A model generated the notes under the pieces. It had not been told where the DNA came from, did not search any database, and worked only from the letters and a program-made list of their open reading frames with translations. This document shows positions 60,803 through 64,000 of a stretch of 64,000 bases of DNA, piece after piece (within the stretch, counting starts at the first letter, position 1; each line of letters opens with the position of its first letter). Location: assembly GCA_910577515.1 (NCBI GenBank), contig CAJTLW010000002.1:253952-317951 (forward strand). The letters are read 5' to 3'. The stretch is from an uncultured Vampirovibrio sp. (GTDB lineage: Bacteria; Cyanobacteriota; Vampirovibrionia; Gastranaerophilales; Gastranaerophilaceae). Position numbers and translations under genes: made by a program.

Positions 60803-61585
60803 ATGCAAAGAAAAACATATCTTCAACATTGTTTAAATAATAAAGGCCAAATTGCAAGATGGATGTCTAATATGATGCCCCTCTCCTTTTATATTGCACC
60901 TTTCAGATGGTATAAATCTACCTCGCAATCTGATGCCTATAAATATACGGGGCTTGTGATTGATGCCTTAAATGCCTGGCAAAACGCTGTTGGCGGCCCC
61001 ATAGGCTTTAATGTCGTAAATTCCATGATGGATTCCCATGTAAACCTTGAATGGAAACGCATTGATAGAAAATCCCTTGGGCAATGCCAGTTCCACTACG
61101 ACCCGAACGGCAGGTATTATTCTGCTGAAGTCCGCATTGGCCTTTCAGATGGTATCATTTGTAAAAAATATATGGATGAAGCCGAAGTTTACCACACTAT
61201 TCTCCATGAAATAGGACATGCTCTAGGCTTAGGACATTCTCCTTATAAAGAAGATATTATGTACACCCCGCACCAATACGGCGTTGTAAGGCTTTCAAAC
61301 AGAGACATTCAAACCCTGCGCTGGCTTTATAAAATGGATATAGGCAAAACTCCTTCTGAAATCCTTGCGCAGCATCCAAATTCAGGCGCAAAAGATTTAG
61401 ATGAACTTGTGATGGTGCTATCCGGCGAAAAAAGTGAATTTCAAAAACTTCAAGATGGACTTATGGCAAAATCCGCCTCAAAAGATCTTATCCAAGAAAG
61501 CCAGAATATAGGTGATTTAAAAATGTATCTTTTACAGGTGCATAACAATTTTGTCGTAAGAAAACCCCAACCCCCAAAAGAATAG
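60803..61585 (+). CDS. Matrixin-type zinc metalloprotease
   Basis: A 260-aa protease of the metzincin/matrixin group (M10-like). The zinc site HEIGHALGLGH lies near residue 133 with the third His in place, and the Met-turn follows (DIMY). The N-terminal half has the matrixin beta-sheet pattern (IAPFRWY, VIDALNAWQNAVGGPIGF, VNLEWKRI, YSAEVRIGLSD). There is no signal peptide at the given start, so it is either cytoplasmic or leaves by an unusual route. The C-terminal 80 residues are helical and Lys/Gln-rich. The start sits ten bases after a TATAAT box. The stop is two bases from the convergent XRE gene. Confidence 0.9.
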   Translation: MQRKTYLQHCLNNKGQIARWMSNMMPLSFYIAPFRWYKSTSQSDAYKYTGLVIDALNAWQNAVGGPIGFNVVNSMMDSHVNLEWKRIDRKSLGQCQFHYDPNGRYYSAEVRIGLSDGIICKKYMDEAEVYHTILHEIGHALGLGHSPYKEDIMYTPHQYGVVRLSNRDIQTLRWLYKMDIGKTPSEILAQHPNSGAKDLDELVMVLSGEKSEFQKLQDGLMAKSASKDLIQESQNIGDLKMYLLQVHNNFVVRKPQPPKE

Positions 61586-61586
61586 C

Positions 61587-61847
61587 TTATCCTGCAAATG
61601 TTATTTCTTCTGGCAATTCGTCTTCCACCATCCTTACAAATTCACTTGCCTTAACATTAAGTGCTTCCGCTACTTTAAAAATCGTTGTGAGTTGCGGGTC
61701 TTTTAGCCCGCGCTCTAAGCTGTTTAAAAGCGATGTTGAAATATCATACTCCATGGCAAGTATATAAAGGCTTTTGTCTCCCTTTAGTCTTTTTAAAATT
61801 TTGCCTGCAGCTTCTTTTATTAGTTTTTTCTTATCTTCTTGTTGCAT
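61587..61847 (-). CDS. Small XRE-type regulator next to the prepilin gene
   Basis: An 86-aa DNA-binding protein that is little more than one helix-turn-helix: KSLYILAMEYDISTSLLNSLERGLKDPQLTTIFKVAEALNV follows the XRE pattern. The start is leaderless-type (TATTAT seven bases before ATG 61847). The 123-bp divergent gap to the giant prepilin gene has a 7+2+7 inverted repeat at 61878-61893 and a second at 61900-61925, good operator candidates. The likely role is control of itself and of the surface protein; this is inference from layout. Confidence 0.8.
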   Translation of the reverse strand: MQQEDKKKLIKEAAGKILKRLKGDKSLYILAMEYDISTSLLNSLERGLKDPQLTTIFKVAEALNVKASEFVRMVEDELPEEITFAG

Positions 61848-61877
61848 TTTTTAAATAATAAGTTAAAATAAAATTAT

Positions 61878-61893
61878 CACGTTCACGAACGTG
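61878..61893. promoter_or_regulatory. Inverted repeat CACGTTC-AC-GAACGTG
   Basis: A 7+2+7 inverted repeat, GC-richer than its surroundings, in the gap between the XRE gene and the prepilin gene. It lies 31-46 bp before the XRE start, over the expected -35 zone, and 78-93 bp before the prepilin ATG. Most likely an operator for the adjacent regulator. Confidence 0.6.
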
Positions 61894-61899
61894 AATGGA

Positions 61900-61925
61900 T
61901 TATTCATTTAATAATAAATGAATAA
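61900..61925. promoter_or_regulatory. Inverted repeat TTATTCATTTA/TAAATGAATAA
   Basis: Perfect 11-bp arms around a four-base ATAA centre. It includes TAATAAT, a candidate -10 for the prepilin gene, so it could be an operator or fold in the 5' leader. Confidence 0.5.
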
Positions 61926-61970
61926 AACCATATAGAGAAGCTGTTTATCGAAAAATTGGAGCTATTTTAA

Positions 61971-64000
61971 ATGAAAATTGTTTATCTGAATCCTTTTAAA
62001 AGGTTACTTTCTGATGCGTTTTTGCACACATCTTGCTGTCATAACAGAGTAAATCGACCACGGCAATTCATTCCTGCCTTTTCTCTTGTTGAAATGCTTA
62101 TGGCATTACTGGTTGCATCATTACTGCTTGCAGCCCTCGCCCCTGTCATGACAAGGAGAATGGGTGAAGAAAAACTATCAATTAGCGGTTCTGGATATCA
62201 AAGAGCAGATTATGGCAGATCATTTTTTAAAGATGAAGAATGGGCAGTACCTACAGGGGTTAATATATTAAAGATTACTGCAGTAGGCGGAGGTGGTGCA
62301 GGTGGAAGCGCAACATACGGATATAAGAAGTTTACATATTCAAACACTGCACAAAAATTTGTAGTACCTGAAGGTGTTACAAAAATGAGAGTATATGGTA
62401 TAGCAGGAGGTGGCGGCGGAGCTGCAGGAGGAGATGGAGCTGGAATTGCTTATGGAACACTTCCTGCAAGCGGTAATTCAACATTTACAACAACAGGTGC
62501 AAACCAAATCTGGACTGTTCCTGCAAATGCTAAAATTCCTGCAATAAACACTGATTGCAAAAACTCAGGTGTTGCAAACTGGACTTTAACTTCAGATAAT
62601 AAAACAGAAATGATACCCGGTAATGCATATATCAATGTCCTTGCCTGCGGAGGCGGAGGCGGAGGAGCAAAGAATTGGTCTTCTACGGCTTGCTCGTTTG
62701 CTGCAGGTGCTGGCGGCTCAGGCGGCAAAGTAGACAAGACATTTCAGCTTGATAAAAGCGTTTCAAAAGTCTATGTAACAATAGGCGGCGGCGGTGGTAT
62801 GGGTTCTACAATAAATGGCGGAGATTCAGCAGATGCAACCGGCTATGGCGGAGGCGGCGGAGGCGCTGAAAGTACTGATACTTATTTGCTGCATATAGCC
62901 AAGGGTAACGCTACTGGGGGTAATGGTGCTTGGGTTCCGTTTCAATGCAACCCTGATTATCTTTCACAACTTATTAATGCTACAAACGCATCTGGAAGCT
63001 CTGGAGGAGGAAGTGCAGGAAGCGGTTATGCTTCTGAAACAAGCGGACCTTCTTCTTGCTACGCAACAGCGGGTTGGGGTTCTCTTGAAGGCGGCGGCGG
63101 AGGCGGCGGAGCATTTAATGCTGGCGGAGGCGGCGGAGGCGGAGGTGCAACCTTCTTTGGAAGATATGGAAATTCTGCTGATAGTAAATTCTTCTTAGTA
63201 GCACCGGGCGGAGGTGGTGGAGCAAAAACTTATGATACCTGCGCATCCGGAAGTTACAGAGGTTTTGGAACTGCGCCTGGTGGCGGGGGCGGAGGAAAGG
63301 GTGGCGGTGCAGGCGGCGGCGGATTATACGGTGATGGCAATCTTGCAGGTAAAGGCGGGACTGGCGGAAATGATGGTTTAATAACATATACAATATCTAC
63401 TACAGCTATAGGCGGATTATCGCCTATAGAAGGTATGCCAAATTATTGTAGAGGGGGTAATACAAGTACTACGAACGGCTATGGCAGAAACGGCTACATG
63501 AAAATAAGTTGGACCAACACCAAAAACCTTCTCAAATGCAACTACATCAGAAAGACAAATGCAGGCGGAGGTGGCGGTGCAGGTCAATTCTGGGTGGGTG
63601 AAATAGATGTAACACCCGGTGAAACTCTTACTATAACTATAGGAAAAGGAGGTAATGGCGGAGGTGCAAGAAGCGCCAATGGTGCAAATGGAGGTAATAC
63701 AATAATATCAGGTTCAAAAAGCGGCTCTGTTATCACACTTTTTGGAGGTGCAGGAGGAAATTATTCTGAAACATCATCAAATGGTGGTGCAGGTGCAGGA
63801 TATTCTACACAAAAACCATGGAAAAACTGGACAGGACTCAGTATATTTGAGCCTGAAAAATTAAATGAATTAAGCGCATTGGGTACAGGTACAAATGGCG
63901 GAATAATATCAGACAATAATTTTACAGGCGGAAACGGAGGTCAAACATATAGCATAGAAAACACTCTTCTTGAAGGAGGTAATGGCGGAAGTAATAATTC
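61971..64000 (+). CDS. Giant glycine-rich prepilin-like surface protein (partial)
   Basis: An open frame from ATG 61971 (GGAG at 61958-61961) to the window end, at least 676 codons, with no stop. A 35-residue leader ends IPA, followed by FSLVEMLMALLVASLLLAAL, a type IV prepilin signal: Phe at +1, Glu at +5, then one hydrophobic helix (cleavage Ala-Phe instead of the usual Gly-Phe). After the helix come repeated units with a beta strand such as EEWAVPTGV, KFVVPEGVTKMRVYGIAGG or QIWTVPANA leading into long glycine runs (GGGGGG). The VPxGVT-type strand plus glycine stretch recalls glycine-rich domains of phage fibres and adhesins. It could be an adhesin anchored by a pilus-like helix. Third-position C use in Gly codons raises local GC. 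Internal frames on both strands are shadows. Confidence 0.85.
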   Translation, partial: MKIVYLNPFKRLLSDAFLHTSCCHNRVNRPRQFIPAFSLVEMLMALLVASLLLAALAPVMTRRMGEEKLSISGSGYQRADYGRSFFKDEEWAVPTGVNILKITAVGGGGAGGSATYGYKKFTYSNTAQKFVVPEGVTKMRVYGIAGGGGGAAGGDGAGIAYGTLPASGNSTFTTTGANQIWTVPANAKIPAINTDCKNSGVANWTLTSDNKTEMIPGNAYINVLACGGGGGGAKNWSSTACSFAAGAGGSGGKVDKTFQLDKSVSKVYVTIGGGGGMGSTINGGDSADATGYGGGGGGAESTDTYLLHIAKGNATGGNGAWVPFQCNPDYLSQLINATNASGSSGGGSAGSGYASETSGPSSCYATAGWGSLEGGGGGGGAFNAGGGGGGGGATFFGRYGNSADSKFFLVAPGGGGGAKTYDTCASGSYRGFGTAPGGGGGGKGGGAGGGGLYGDGNLAGKGGTGGNDGLITYTISTTAIGGLSPIEGMPNYCRGGNTSTTNGYGRNGYMKISWTNTKNLLKCNYIRKTNAGGGGGAGQFWVGEIDVTPGETLTITIGKGGNGGGARSANGANGGNTIISGSKSGSVITLFGGAGGNYSETSSNGGAGAGYSTQKPWKNWTGLSIFEPEKLNELSALGTGTNGGIISDNNFTGGNGGQTYSIENTLLEGGNGGSNN

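Noticed and set aside
61878..61893. LexA/SOS box in the prepilin-XRE gap
   Set aside because: GTTC-AC-GAAC has the half-sites in the wrong order and spacing for CGAAC-N4-GTTCG boxes; an operator for the adjacent XRE protein is simpler.
62450..63393. Pro/Arg-rich and Ala/Glu-rich frames inside the glycine-rich gene
   Set aside because: They arise from GGC/GGA codon runs read in other frames; no starts with ribosome sites, and the prepilin frame is open throughout.
62640..63720. Repeated GGCGGAGGC tracts as possible CRISPR or tandem repeat array
   Set aside because: Repeats are irregular in length, lie within an open reading frame and encode glycine; no repeat-spacer structure.

Overview
The window is AT-rich bacterial chromosome from an organism with a Gram-negative type of envelope: it encodes an RND efflux pump with a lipoprotein adaptor, an MscS channel and a type IV prepilin-like protein. 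My best guess is a non-photosynthetic relative of the cyanobacteria (Melainabacteria/Vampirovibrionia, possibly gut Gastranaerophilales). This rests on gene style only: many lineage-looking hypothetical proteins with LysM, EF-hand, TPR and glycine-zipper features, a secreted protein with RLxRLE/VFG repeats of a cyanobacterial type, and short TFTG/SFKG motifs near some N-termini. No rRNA or ribosomal protein marker is present to confirm it.

Layout. 1-4.4 kb: an XRE regulator, tsaE-tsaB (tRNA t6A synthesis), a decayed lysozyme/EF-hand gene, an unknown protein and a Xer-type recombinase. 4.4-8.6 kb: MFP-RND efflux pair. 8.6-13.4 kb: a BioF-like enzyme, an alanine/sodium symporter, a LysM membrane protein, a second XRE regulator and pth. 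13.4-17.5 kb: two exported proteins of unknown role, then two paralogous glycine-zipper proteins with EF-hand-like loops. 17.6-24.8 kb: comEC, a UvrD-like helicase fused to a RecB/Cas4-type nuclease, yebC, a TPR protein and grxC. 24.8-30.9 kb: small basic ORF, FtsB/DivIC-like protein, asparaginase II, CDF transporter, XRE regulator facing a candidate small RNA, rlmN. 30.9-36.9 kb: trmFO, pepA, a LysM/EF-hand protein, mscS, TPR protein. 36.9-44.9 kb: a tandem pair of unknown membrane proteins, ribF, relA/spoT, DUF167, and a GAF-GGDEF-HD-GYP protein. 44.9-49.4 kb: glycosyltransferases, a 561-aa TPR protein, and tRNA-Arg(ACG) preceded by a scrambled partial tRNA copy. 49.4-54.9 kb: acyltransferase, DXS-like enzyme, rqcP, PfkB kinase, recF. 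54.9-64 kb: a 793-aa unknown protein, a membrane glycosyltransferase, recR and ybaB, a matrixin-type protease, an XRE regulator, and a giant glycine-rich prepilin running off the window end.

How it fits together. The housekeeping part is rich in RNA modification and translation quality control (tsaB, tsaE, pth, rlmN, trmFO, rqcP) and in recombination (xer, comEC, the helicase-nuclease, recF, recR). The accessory part is a set of surface or secreted candidates whose common themes are Ca2+-binding-like loops, LysM and TPR repeats. Two start-site classes coexist: genes with clear Shine-Dalgarno sequences, and at least eleven genes where a TATAAT-like hexamer lies 6-10 nt before the ATG with no Shine-Dalgarno, as expected for leaderless mRNAs.

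No CRISPR array, insertion sequence, prophage module or rRNA was seen. All functional assignments are by reading motifs in the sequence; no database search was run.
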